A stretch of DNA of 14,370 nt from Euryarchaeota archaeon UBA19 (lineage in GTDB: Archaea > Thermoplasmatota > Poseidoniia > Poseidoniales > Thalassarchaeaceae), in NCBI GenBank assembly GCA_002502175.1, contig DAPQ01000023.1, positions 664 through 15,033 of the forward strand, read 5' to 3'. Below are positions 6,630 to 14,047 of this stretch, in pieces (position 1 is the stretch's first letter; each line of letters opens with the position of its first letter). Position numbers and translations under genes: made by a program. The notes under the pieces were generated by a model. That model searched no databases. It saw nothing but the letters and a program-made list of their open reading frames with translations, and had not been told where the DNA came from.

Positions 6630-9600
6630 CTACTGCTGTTCTCGGCGCCTGAGGTACTCTGCACCGTAGTAATTCCATTGTTCCATTGTCCAACCAGGAG
6701 GGAGGCCTTCAGGCGGTAAAGGAGGGCCCATTCCGGGTGGTGGTGGTGGAGCCACTAATGGACTCGGTTCAGGCTCCTCATACCCCGAATATTCGTATTC
6801 TTCTTCATAATCATAGACCTCGGCGCTGACAACTTCTCTGCGCCCTCTTTGTAATACAATGGCTAGACCCATTACTAGGGCGATTGAGAGCATAATTCCG
6901 ATTGCCATTAGTCCTGCAGTCAGAAGTGTGAATGTTGATTTGTTTTGATTACCGCCGTCACCCGGTTCTTGTGGAGTAATTTCGACGGTTTCTGTGGCAT
7001 AGGCCTTGTATTGTTCAGTTGTTGAGCGATCGAATCCTTGTGAGTCTACAGCGTTAACTGAAAGGGTTACGTAATCCCCTATCATAAGTCCCTCACCATT
7101 ATTTGCCAATACAATAAATGGACCCATGTTGTAAGAAGTACCAAAGTCATTACAAATTCCAGTGATACTGTTACAAACACTCCAAATTACTTTAATTTCT
7201 GATAATTCAAGAACTCCTACATTTTCGATAGTTACGCTAGGGTTCAAACCAAAACCTGTGGAGGAAATATTGACACTCAAATCGCCGAATCCCGATGAAT
7301 CTACCCATAGAAGTGGCAGATCATTGACTACACTAACCGTGATTATGGCGGCACTGGAAGCTCCATGTCTGTCTTCAGCAGTAACCGTCACCATCTCTTC
7401 TCCTGCATCTTCCCAACTCATTGTGGCAAGGCCAGAAATTGGATTATACTGAACCGCACCAGGAACAAAAGTTGTCACTGTAATCCAAATATCCTCTTCG
7501 GAATCATCGACATCCGAGACCATATCTAAAACATTGAGGGTCAATCTGTCACCAGTTTGAAGGACTGGATTAGAATATTCGCCTAAGTCAATGATTGGAG
7601 CATCGTTAACATTGTTGACATGGAAAATAATCACTGTATCTGATTCTTTGACACCATCGGATGCTCTAACTGTGATTTCAACTGTACCAAAACTATCGTC
7701 ATCCAGAGCAGCAACATTGAGAGTCTGGTCGTAAATTTCGGCAGATACTAATGATTCATCACTAATGCTGACAACAGATAAAGAGAGAGTATTTGCAGGA
7801 ACTGAGTTTCCATTATCGTCTGTGTCGGTTAGGAATTCTGTCAATACTAAACTAGAGGACCCTCCTTCGTCAAATCCTTGAGTCGGAATTCCACTCCAGC
7901 GAGGCTGACCATTTTCGATGACGTTGAACATCAAAGTTCCTGAATTGACATCTTCGCCATCACCGACTGTGATGAATATGCCTTGAGAGATTGAATTTCC
8001 TATGCTGTCGTAGGAAATTTCGTCAAACCGAACACTTATCTCGAGCGTCTGGGGATCATAGGAAATGTATTGGTGAGCATTTGAGTCAATTATCAGTTCA
8101 GCATGAGAAGTTTCAGCGTCGCTAACCAAGCCGACTATTGATACAGCCTCAACCGTATCGACCTTCACGGTCGGGATTCCTGCATAACCATCGTCACCAG
8201 GCCCTAGAATTCTAGGTAATGCATTTCTCAATTCGAAGGCATTTTCTGTAATTTCCCACTCTGATGTTTGTCCGCCAGAGTCCGTCCATTGCATACGGAT
8301 ATCGTAGGACCCAGATTGAGAACTCATTGGAGGAGTGATTGTGTGAATGTAGCGAGAATTACCACCTGTTCCTACCATGTCTATGGCAGTAATCCAAGAA
8401 TCGTCCCAAGTATCTGTACCATGGAGGCTGTAGTGTAATTCTGCGCTCATGGTTGACATATCATCGACCAAATCATTCGGCAGTGCTGTAGATTCAAATT
8501 GGATTGGTGTGCCTCTCTCTACGCTAGAATCTGCGACTACAACCGGGCGATTAGGAACCGGAGGATTGTCATGCAGAGCAAGGCCATCTAGGTAGTCATT
8601 GGAAGATACACGATCCCCAATCATTCCAGATATACGTGCTCTAAACGAGGAAGTCCCTGATGGTGCTAGCGTGATGTCGCTTGTGTCGAACATAGTAGTG
8701 TAGGACTGAGTCCCTCCGACCGAAAGTTGGTTGATTGAAATGCCGCCGAGGTGAATTTCCTCACCATTTGAGAGGTGATAGATATCGATGCTACCTCCAT
8801 CACTATATTCCTCGGCTCCATTATTCGCGATATCGACCTCAAGATCGAGTATGTCGCCTGCAACAAAACCGTTGTTTCCATTTGCATTTCTGGCCTCAAA
8901 GTCAACTATTCCTATATCGATTAACGGAGCCATATCTAGATCAATAGCAGCATAGACCTCATTGTAGGTTGAATAATCTCCATCCATCAGAGCGAATACA
9001 GGCCAGAAATTTTCCCACTGAGTATTTCCACCACCGGCTCTTACGGAATTAAGCGGTTTATCCCAAGTTAATGTCTCAACCTGATTCGGTATCAAAGTCA
9101 CCTCTGTGAAATCGTTATCAGCGGAAAGTAACCATTCTCTGAAAACATGGTGAGGTCTACTTCCATCATTATATGCCTCGGCCCCAATTTTCTCAGTCAC
9201 GGCTCCATAAACATACACCGTAATGTCACTAGCACCTAGGTAAGTTATGTCGAGAGTTGTAGTCACAGTATCTCCTGCGGAATTCAGAGCTATTCCAAGT
9301 TCCATGCTAAAATCACTAGCATCAGCGTGCATACAACCTCCTGCACTAAAGTCTGCATCGTAGTAATTTGTCCCTCCAGCCCCAACCTTGTAGCAAGTTC
9401 CCGATTGCTTATCTGCAAAGGAAAAGACAGGAATTCCCGATGCCGATGCAGAGACATGGTTTCGCCTATTTACAGGTCCGTCAGAGGGCCAGCCACTAGA
9501 AGCACCCTCAAAGAATGAAATGTAAGTGAAATCATCTGTATTGCTGTTTTTCAGGTTGACCAGAGAAGGAGAGGCGCTACCCATACAAGGTCCGCACCAA

Positions 9601-9791
9601 TGCGCCCCAACATATTCACCAAAGACTGTGTGACCCGGGCTGACTGCAAATCTAGGCATTTCTTTTGCCTCTAATTCCTGCCTCTCAGTTGTCTCTTCCT
9701 CAATCATGAAATATCCGATTGAAGACATTGTTAGAATTAGCAGTGCAATCGTTAAGGTTGAGATTTTATCCAACCGGTCCACTCCCATCAT
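6630..9791 (-). CDS. large membrane-anchored extracellular protein: thioredoxin-like domain, CARDB/Ig-like and cadherin-like repeats, C-terminal TM and Pro-rich tail
   Basis: A 1053-residue protein. Residues ~10-30 (STLTIALLILTMSSIGYFMI) form a signal/anchor helix. A thioredoxin-like domain follows, with the redox motif WCGPC at 65-69 in a context (FGEYVGAHWCGPCMGSASP) that resembles Omp28-type folds; two further Cys at 133 and 153 may pair. Residues ~290-410 look like a CARDB-type beta-sandwich (VDFEARN, LDLEVDIANNGAEE). Residues ~530-825 hold cadherin-like modules, with NVNDAPIIDL and VSDVDDSEEDIW as Ca-binding-like linkers. A TM helix at ~955-980 is followed by a basic stop-transfer, an acidic Tyr-rich stretch and PPPPPGMGPPLPPEGLPPGW. 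The closing GWTMEQWNYYGAEYL resembles tails I associate with Marine Group II surface proteins. A GTG at 9842 opens the frame, but the TATAAAT box centred 27 nt upstream supports ATG 9791. Likely role: extracytoplasmic thiol redox plus adhesion or substrate binding; substrate unknown. Confidence 0.88.
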   Translation of the reverse strand: MMGVDRLDKISTLTIALLILTMSSIGYFMIEEETTERQELEAKEMPRFAVSPGHTVFGEYVGAHWCGPCMGSASPSLVNLKNSNTDDFTYISFFEGASSGWPSDGPVNRRNHVSASASGIPVFSFADKQSGTCYKVGAGGTNYYDADFSAGGCMHADASDFSMELGIALNSAGDTVTTTLDITYLGASDITVYVYGAVTEKIGAEAYNDGSRPHHVFREWLLSADNDFTEVTLIPNQVETLTWDKPLNSVRAGGGNTQWENFWPVFALMDGDYSTYNEVYAAIDLDMAPLIDIGIVDFEARNANGNNGFVAGDILDLEVDIANNGAEEYSDGGSIDIYHLSNGEEIHLGGISINQLSVGGTQSYTTMFDTSDITLAPSGTSSFRARISGMIGDRVSSNDYLDGLALHDNPPVPNRPVVVADSSVERGTPIQFESTALPNDLVDDMSTMSAELHYSLHGTDTWDDSWITAIDMVGTGGNSRYIHTITPPMSSQSGSYDIRMQWTDSGGQTSEWEITENAFELRNALPRILGPGDDGYAGIPTVKVDTVEAVSIVGLVSDAETSHAELIIDSNAHQYISYDPQTLEISVRFDEISYDSIGNSISQGIFITVGDGEDVNSGTLMFNVIENGQPRWSGIPTQGFDEGGSSSLVLTEFLTDTDDNGNSVPANTLSLSVVSISDESLVSAEIYDQTLNVAALDDDSFGTVEITVRASDGVKESDTVIIFHVNNVNDAPIIDLGEYSNPVLQTGDRLTLNVLDMVSDVDDSEEDIWITVTTFVPGAVQYNPISGLATMSWEDAGEEMVTVTAEDRHGASSAAIITVSVVNDLPLLWVDSSGFGDLSVNISSTGFGLNPSVTIENVGVLELSEIKVIWSVCNSITGICNDFGTSYNMGPFIVLANNGEGLMIGDYVTLSVNAVDSQGFDRSTTEQYKAYATETVEITPQEPGDGGNQNKSTFTLLTAGLMAIGIMLSIALVMGLAIVLQRGRREVVSAEVYDYEEEYEYSGYEEPEPSPLVAPPPPPGMGPPLPPEGLPPGWTMEQWNYYGAEYLRRREQQ

Positions 9792-9814
9792 GAAGAAATG
9801 CTGTAATCTCAATG

Positions 9815-9821
9815 ATTTATA
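9815..9821 (-). promoter_or_regulatory. TATA box for the large surface-protein gene (leaderless start)
   Basis: Minus strand reads TATAAAT within GTTATGTATAAATC, the best match to the archaeal TATA consensus in the window. Its centre is 27 nt upstream of the ATG at 9791, so transcription should begin at the start codon. The upstream GTG (9842) and ATG (9824) would lie before the transcription start. Confidence 0.7.
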
Positions 9822-9845
9822 CATAACCCTACAATGTCTCACATC

Positions 9846-9869
9846 AAAAAACGACCCTATAGGGGTCGT
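9846..9869 (-). terminator. hairpin plus T-tract between divergent promoters
   Basis: ACGACCC (9851-9857) pairs perfectly with GGGTCGT (9863-9869) around a 5-nt loop. Read on the minus strand the stem is followed by TTTTTT, the form of an intrinsic terminator. It lies upstream of both divergent promoters (boxes at 9815-9821 and 9911-9917), so it terminates neither gene itself. It could stop leftward read-through arriving antisense to trmI, or serve as a shared operator. Confidence 0.45.
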
Positions 9870-9910
9870 AGAAAAAAAATAATGACAGGAATTTAGAATC
9901 GAAGGTCTTG

Positions 9911-9917
9911 AATTAAA
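9911..9917 (+). promoter_or_regulatory. TATA box for trmI (leaderless start)
   Basis: AATTAAA is centred 25 nt upstream of the ATG at 9939. This predicts a leaderless mRNA and favours that ATG over the adjoining TTG at 9936. Confidence 0.55.
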
Positions 9918-9938
9918 TGACCGTTACAACTTACATTG

Positions 9939-10763
9939 ATGTCAGGGCCTGAGGCGTCAAGTGCAGTTCCCAATTGGGTGGCTTTCAGAGAAGATGATGG
10001 CAGAGCATATCTCGTCAATAATGTGCCCGGTGAAGTCAAGATAAAGGGTCTTGGAAGATTCGACCCTTCGGCACTATTGGAAGGATACTCATTGGGAGAT
10101 AGAATCACTGTTGGACAGAAATCTTTGACCATAGTTGAAGCCGCTCTACCTGAGGCTAGAAGAAACATGAATAGAAGGGCACAAACAATTGGAATCAAGG
10201 ACTCAGGATTTTTGATTTCTTGGATGGGAATTGGTACCGGAAGCCGTGTACTGGAAGGCGGCCACGGCTCTGCAGGACTGGCGATGAACCTTGCGAATGT
10301 AATGGGAACCAAGGGATATTTGATCTCAGTAGAAAACCGTCCAGAACACGCGGAAGTTGGCCGGAGTAATATGGAAAGACTGGCTGAGTTTTCTACAGAT
10401 TTTCCCTCTTGGAATTTATTGGAAATGGATTTGCAAAATGCGGCTTCCAAAGTTGCGGGAATATGCGGGGAGTTAGACGCTGCAATAATCGATATTGCAG
10501 AACCTTGGACCGTTGTCCCCGAAATTTCTCAAACACTCAGAATCGGAGGAAGGATTGCGTGCTATTGCCCCACCACTGCTCAGTTAGAAAAATCATGGGA
10601 CGAGGTCGAAAAAGAGGACCTAATCGTAGAATTTGCCGGAGAAATTATCGAAAGAAGGTGGTCAAAAGCCGGTAGAGGCGGTGTCCGCCCGGGTAATCAG
10701 CCGATGGGCCACACTGCATTTTTGTTAATCGCGGCAAAAGTCGCAACTCTTGAAGAGGAATAA
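9939..10763 (+). CDS. trmI: tRNA (adenine-N1)-methyltransferase, TrmI family
   Basis: A 274-residue SAM-dependent methyltransferase. An N-terminal beta-rich domain (about 1-75) precedes RRAQTIGIKDSGFLISWMGI, the typical TrmI linker. Motif I is VLEGGHGSAGLAMNLA (104-119); ISVENRPEHAEVGRSNME follows as the acidic ribose-binding strand. IDIAEPW holds Asp185, at the place of the catalytic Asp in the family's D-x-P-x-PW motif. The closing RPGNQPMGHTAFLLIAAK matches the family C-terminus. TrmI makes m1A57/m1A58 in the tRNA T-loop, usually as a homotetramer in archaea, and stabilises tRNA. The glycine-rich loop has His where TrmI proteins usually have Thr (EAGTGSG becomes EGGHGSA), a modest deviation. 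It converges on the aldo/keto reductase gene with 6 bp between stop codons. Confidence 0.9.
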   Translation: MSGPEASSAVPNWVAFREDDGRAYLVNNVPGEVKIKGLGRFDPSALLEGYSLGDRITVGQKSLTIVEAALPEARRNMNRRAQTIGIKDSGFLISWMGIGTGSRVLEGGHGSAGLAMNLANVMGTKGYLISVENRPEHAEVGRSNMERLAEFSTDFPSWNLLEMDLQNAASKVAGICGELDAAIIDIAEPWTVVPEISQTLRIGGRIACYCPTTAQLEKSWDEVEKEDLIVEFAGEIIERRWSKAGRGGVRPGNQPMGHTAFLLIAAKVATLEEE

Positions 10764-10769
10764 TCATCA

Positions 10770-11852
10770 TCAAAGTGTCTTCAGCTGACGATTTCCATCT
10801 CCGCCCGGACCTATCCAATCTGCAGGTTTGTTTCCAAGTATTCCCTCGATAGATTTCATCTCATCATCGCTCATTGAAAGTGCAACTTCGATACAACCCA
10901 AATTATCCCGAAGTTGATCTTCTGTAGTCGCTCCCAAAAGTATAGTCGATACATTTGGATTCTTCAAACACCAAGCAAGAGCGAGTTGTGCTGGAGTACA
11001 TCCTTTGTTGTTGGCTAAATCGACTAGCTCGGCAACTATCTCGAACTCGCCACGAGCCTTTCTTTCCTCCAAATCCTGCAACATCCAGTCGTAACCTGAT
11101 TGTGTGGGGCGTGAATCTTCAGGAATGCCATCGAGATACTTGCCGGTGAGGAATCCTGACCTAAGTGGACTCCAAATCGTAGTTCCAATCGAATATGGTG
11201 GGTTGTAAAGGGGGAAGTATTCCTCTTCAAACCTCTGCCTGTGAAGCATATTGTACTGTGGCTGTTCAAATTGAGGGGGCTCTAGACCCTCGCTCTTCGC
11301 AATCCAATATGCTTCGGTAATCTGTTGGGCGGACCATTCACTCGTTCCCCAAGCGGTTGCTCTACCAGAGCGGACAATGTCGGTCATGGCCCTGACGACC
11401 GTTGCAGTTGGTGTGAATGGATCCGGCCTGTGACAAAATACCATGTCAACATAATCCAACTGCAATCTTTCCAAACACTTGTCCATACCTTCACGACAAT
11501 GCTTGATTGAAAGCCCTGATTCATTTACTCCAGGTCCACCCCAGAATATCTTGGTGGTAATCACCAATTCTGAACGTCTCCACAGTTCAGCATCTTCTGA
11601 TTGTAATTCTTTCAGAGCTATACCGAATATCCTCTCAGCCTCTCCATTTGGATTACCGTAAGCCTCTGCATGATCGAAACAATTGACTCCCGCTTCACGG
11701 GCGATTTGCATCAACTCCTTTGCAGATTTTACTCCTGCATCCCCGGTCAGTCTATCTTTGACTCCATAGGTTGCCCAGAATCCATAGGATAGAACGGAAA
11801 CTTGGATTCCAGTATTGCCCATCATTCGGTAGTACATCGAGTCGTTGCCCAT
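10770..11852 (-). CDS. aldo/keto reductase, Kv-channel beta-subunit-like (AKR6) type
   Basis: A 360-residue NADPH-dependent oxidoreductase with a TIM-barrel fold. It starts MYYRMMGNTGIQVSVLSYGFW and contains FDHAEAYGNPNGEAE (catalytic Asp and Tyr), LVITTKIFWGGPG (catalytic Lys), RLQLDYVDMVFCHRPDP, WGTSEWSAQQITEAYWIA, IWSPLRSGFLTGKY and STILLGATTEDQL. The order and wording of these blocks follow voltage-gated K+ channel beta subunits closely, including TTKIFWGG and RPDPFTP; bacterial and archaeal relatives act as soluble aldehyde or ketone reductases. Kv-beta proteins have Asn before RPDP where this protein has the usual AKR catalytic His. Start is the ATG at 11852; a second in-frame ATG at 11837 is equally near the family N-terminus. 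It is divergent from aspS. No potassium channel is encoded nearby, so a channel role is not implied. Confidence 0.92.
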   Translation of the reverse strand: MGNDSMYYRMMGNTGIQVSVLSYGFWATYGVKDRLTGDAGVKSAKELMQIAREAGVNCFDHAEAYGNPNGEAERIFGIALKELQSEDAELWRRSELVITTKIFWGGPGVNESGLSIKHCREGMDKCLERLQLDYVDMVFCHRPDPFTPTATVVRAMTDIVRSGRATAWGTSEWSAQQITEAYWIAKSEGLEPPQFEQPQYNMLHRQRFEEEYFPLYNPPYSIGTTIWSPLRSGFLTGKYLDGIPEDSRPTQSGYDWMLQDLEERKARGEFEIVAELVDLANNKGCTPAQLALAWCLKNPNVSTILLGATTEDQLRDNLGCIEVALSMSDDEMKSIEGILGNKPADWIGPGGDGNRQLKTL

Positions 11853-11916
11853 GCATCTGTGTCGGGCATCGACTACTCAAGCATTAGCACGGAGCAAAAC
11901 TGACTTTCGATTCGAT

Positions 11917-11923
11917 TCATAAA
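11917..11923 (+). promoter_or_regulatory. TATA box for aspS (leaderless start)
   Basis: TCATAAA is centred 25 nt upstream of the ATG at 11945. It indicates that the mRNA begins at that ATG, and excludes the TTG at 11924, which lies next to the box itself. Confidence 0.6.
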
Positions 11924-11944
11924 TTGAGGACGGGACGCGAAGGC

Positions 11945-13354
11945 ATGCGCGACAGTAGCGACTGGCACCCCACTGCGTTTCGTACTCACACAATCGGACA
12001 AGTTGTTAGCAATGGGGCAGATATGATTGGAAAACAAGTCTCGGTAGCCGGATATGCAGAAACAGTCCGTGGAAGAGGTGCAATCGCTTTCCTAATGTTG
12101 CGCGATGGAACAGGGTATATCCAAGCATTTCTGAAAAAGGACAACATGGACGAAAATACGTTCACTGCAGTCCAATCAGCCTCGCGCGAATCAACAATTC
12201 AAGTGACTGGAACAGTAGCTCAAAAGCGGCCACCCAAGGTCCCCGAAGGCGAACCTACTCCACCTCCAGAATACGAGATTAACGTAACAGAGGCCAACAT
12301 ACTATCTTCTGCTGAAACACCATTACCGGTGGGAATTACTGACGATGTAAATGTCGGATTGGATATCCGATTGGATAACAGACATCTGGATCTTCGTCGC
12401 GCGCACGTGAATGCAATGTTCCAACTTAGAAGTCGTGTGCTTCAATATGGACGAGACCATCTAATCGGTGAGGGGTTCCAAGAAATAAATTCTCCAAAAA
12501 TCATCGCCAGCGCCAGCGAGGGTGGCACCAATCTATTCCCAATGATGTATTTCGATACACCAGCCTTCCTAAGCCAATCACCTCAATTATACAAGCAATT
12601 AGCAGTTCTTGGTGGTTTGGAAAGAGTATTCGAAATCGGACCCGCCTTCAGGGCTGAAAAACACGACACATATCGCCATCTAAACGAATTCATTTCCTTC
12701 GATATTGAAGGAGCTTGGATGAATGACGAAGATGTAATGGGCGTTCAGGAGAGAATGATTCATCACATTTGGAGTCAAGTCGTGGCAAATGACCTACATC
12801 TCATCGAAGTTGTAAATGAATACAGAGTAAGCCAAGGTCAGGACCCGGTTACTGTGGAAGTGCCAGAACTACCATTCCCACGTATTCCTTATTGTGACGC
12901 GATTGAGATCGTACAGAAAGGTGGTGGCGAAATCGAGTGGGGAGATGACATCGAAAGTCACCACTGTGATATCATCGCAGCTGAATACCCTGGATTCCAC
13001 TTCCTACCACGATGGCCGATGTCGATGAAGCCGTTCTACATTTACCATGACGAAGATGAAAAAGGCTCTACTGGTGGCCAGTTGAGCCGCGGATTCGACC
13101 TAAATTATGGCCGTGATGAGATGACCTCTGGAGGACAGCGAGAACATCGAGTCGATGTCTTGGAACAGAATCTAAGAAACATGGATTTGGACCCAGCGGA
13201 CTTCACCTTCTACACAGATGGATTCCGTTACGGCGCACCTCCTCATGCAGGATGGGGACTAGGTGTCGCTAGATTACTGATGATTCTCACAGGAGCTGGT
13301 AATGTCCGAGAAGTTGTCTTGTTCCCAAGAGATCGTTCTCGTGTCACTCCTTAA
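11945..13354 (+). CDS. aspS: aspartyl-tRNA synthetase, archaeal type (possibly non-discriminating)
   Basis: A 469-residue class II synthetase. Residues ~1-125 form the OB-fold anticodon-binding domain (VSVAGYAETVRGRGAIAFLM). The catalytic core has INSPKI (181-186), SEGGTNLFPM, QSPQLYKQ, motif 2 FRAEKHDTYRHLNEF (235-249) and motif 3 GAPPHAGWGLGVARL (430-444), ending LFPRDRSRVTP as in archaeal/eukaryotic AspRS. It charges tRNA-Asp, and possibly tRNA-Asn. By alignment from memory to Thermococcus AspRS, the position of discriminating Trp26 is Glu39 here and that of Lys85 falls in a Pro-rich stretch (PTPPPEYEI), which suggests relaxed anticodon specificity. That stretch is also an insertion of several residues. 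Start set at ATG 11945 from the promoter position; the frame opens at TTG 11924. Confidence 0.95.
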   Translation: MRDSSDWHPTAFRTHTIGQVVSNGADMIGKQVSVAGYAETVRGRGAIAFLMLRDGTGYIQAFLKKDNMDENTFTAVQSASRESTIQVTGTVAQKRPPKVPEGEPTPPPEYEINVTEANILSSAETPLPVGITDDVNVGLDIRLDNRHLDLRRAHVNAMFQLRSRVLQYGRDHLIGEGFQEINSPKIIASASEGGTNLFPMMYFDTPAFLSQSPQLYKQLAVLGGLERVFEIGPAFRAEKHDTYRHLNEFISFDIEGAWMNDEDVMGVQERMIHHIWSQVVANDLHLIEVVNEYRVSQGQDPVTVEVPELPFPRIPYCDAIEIVQKGGGEIEWGDDIESHHCDIIAAEYPGFHFLPRWPMSMKPFYIYHDEDEKGSTGGQLSRGFDLNYGRDEMTSGGQREHRVDVLEQNLRNMDLDPADFTFYTDGFRYGAPPHAGWGLGVARLLMILTGAGNVREVVLFPRDRSRVTP

Positions 13355-13378
13355 TCGGAAATAACCATATTTCTATTC

Positions 13379-13413
13379 TAGGTAAACATCGGTTAATAGG
13401 TAAAATCGGATTA
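13379..13413 (+). repeat. imperfect 17-bp tandem repeat in the cupredoxin promoter
   Basis: TAGGTAAACATCGGTTA (13379-13395) is repeated as TAGGTAAAATCGGATTA (13397-13413) with an 18-bp period. The first eight bases are identical and ATCGG is shared with a one-base shift. The junction contains the proposed TATA box. It may be a paired regulator site or a small duplication. Confidence 0.5.
13393..13399 (+). promoter_or_regulatory. candidate TATA box for the cupredoxin gene
   Basis: TTAATAG is centred 27 nt upstream of the GTG at 13423, fitting a leaderless mRNA that starts at a GTG codon. The box is less canonical than those at 9815 or 11917. Confidence 0.45.
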
Positions 13414-13422
13414 GCCTAATTC

Positions 13423-14001
13423 GTGAAACCGGCCATTGTGGCGAGTATTGTTTGCTTATTGCTTAGCGCAGTTCTTGTCAGTGGAAACCTCGCAAATCAA
13501 GATGATGGAGAGGTTGTGGTTGTGAGTGTCGACAGCACAAACTTACGGTTTTCTCCAGAAACAATTACTCTACAAGAAGGAGATTCAGTACGCTTCTTTT
13601 GGAGTGGTGAATTGCTAGCTCACAATGCTGTAGAAAGTAACGGTTTGTTCGATTCAGGAGAGGCTTCGAGGAATGTAGACTATACCTACACATTCAACAT
13701 TGGTGAAAATGGAACCTACGAATATGTCTGTGAACCTCACGAAGAGCTTGGAATGATTGGGACGATAATCGTCGAACCAAAACCAGCTGACGAACAAGAT
13801 CCCGAAGAGGATCCTGATGAGGGAAATGATACTGTAGAGGCTCAATCTGAAGGGTTTACAGTACCTCATGTTGAATTGGTCGTGGTTATTGGTATTCTAC
13901 TGTTGATTTATCAGATGGTAAGAATCAGAAGTTTTGGTGATATTAAGCTTCAGAAAGTCAACGATATCGAGGAAGAAATGGATGCTGAAATTCTAGAATA
14001 G
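13423..14001 (+). CDS. membrane-anchored blue-copper (plastocyanin/halocyanin-like) protein
   Basis: A 192-residue exported protein. Residues 1-24 (MKPAIVASIVCLLLSAVLVS) form a signal peptide. The cupredoxin domain (~30-118) carries a full type-1 copper ligand set: His67 in LLAHNAV, then Cys103, His106 and Met111 in YVCEPHEELGM. An acidic linker (DEQDPEEDPDEGNDT) leads to a TM helix at ~150-166 and a short cytoplasmic tail rich in acidic residues. Proteins of this type carry single electrons on the outer face of the membrane, between respiratory complexes or to a terminal oxidase. The partner here is unknown; no oxidase gene is nearby. The Cys-x2-His spacing is as in plastocyanin-type proteins; His-to-Met is five residues. 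Start is the GTG at 13423, supported by promoter spacing and by the position of the signal peptide. It is on the same strand as aspS, 68 bp downstream. Confidence 0.9.
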   Translation: MKPAIVASIVCLLLSAVLVSGNLANQDDGEVVVVSVDSTNLRFSPETITLQEGDSVRFFWSGELLAHNAVESNGLFDSGEASRNVDYTYTFNIGENGTYEYVCEPHEELGMIGTIIVEPKPADEQDPEEDPDEGNDTVEAQSEGFTVPHVELVVVIGILLLIYQMVRIRSFGDIKLQKVNDIEEEMDAEILE

Positions 14002-14009
14002 ATGATGAA

Positions 14010-14015
14010 TTTTTT
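14010..14015 (+). terminator. T-tract after the cupredoxin gene
   Basis: Six consecutive T residues begin nine bases after the TAG at 13999-14001. Archaeal RNA polymerase commonly stops at such tracts without a stem. The next gene's promoter follows immediately. Confidence 0.4.
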
Positions 14016-14017
14016 GG

Positions 14018-14024
14018 AAAATAA
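14018..14024 (+). promoter_or_regulatory. candidate TATA box for the last gene
   Basis: AAAATAA is centred 27 nt upstream of the ATG at 14048. The spacing is the same as that seen at 9791 and 13423. Confidence 0.45.
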
Positions 14025-14047
14025 GCGACCGAAAATAACGGGTATCA

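Noticed and set aside
6560..6664. N-terminal extension of lonB into the surface-protein gene
   Set aside because: It would overlap that gene's coding end and translate the promoter dyad; ATG 6559 has an SD-like GAGGGG.
8666..8947. Overlapping short frames on both strands inside the surface-protein gene
   Set aside because: They are shadows of the long frame, with no motifs of their own.
9792..9842. GTG/ATG starts upstream of 9791 for the surface protein
   Set aside because: They lie at or above the strong TATAAAT box, so they are unlikely to be in the mRNA; the shorter form still has a complete signal anchor.
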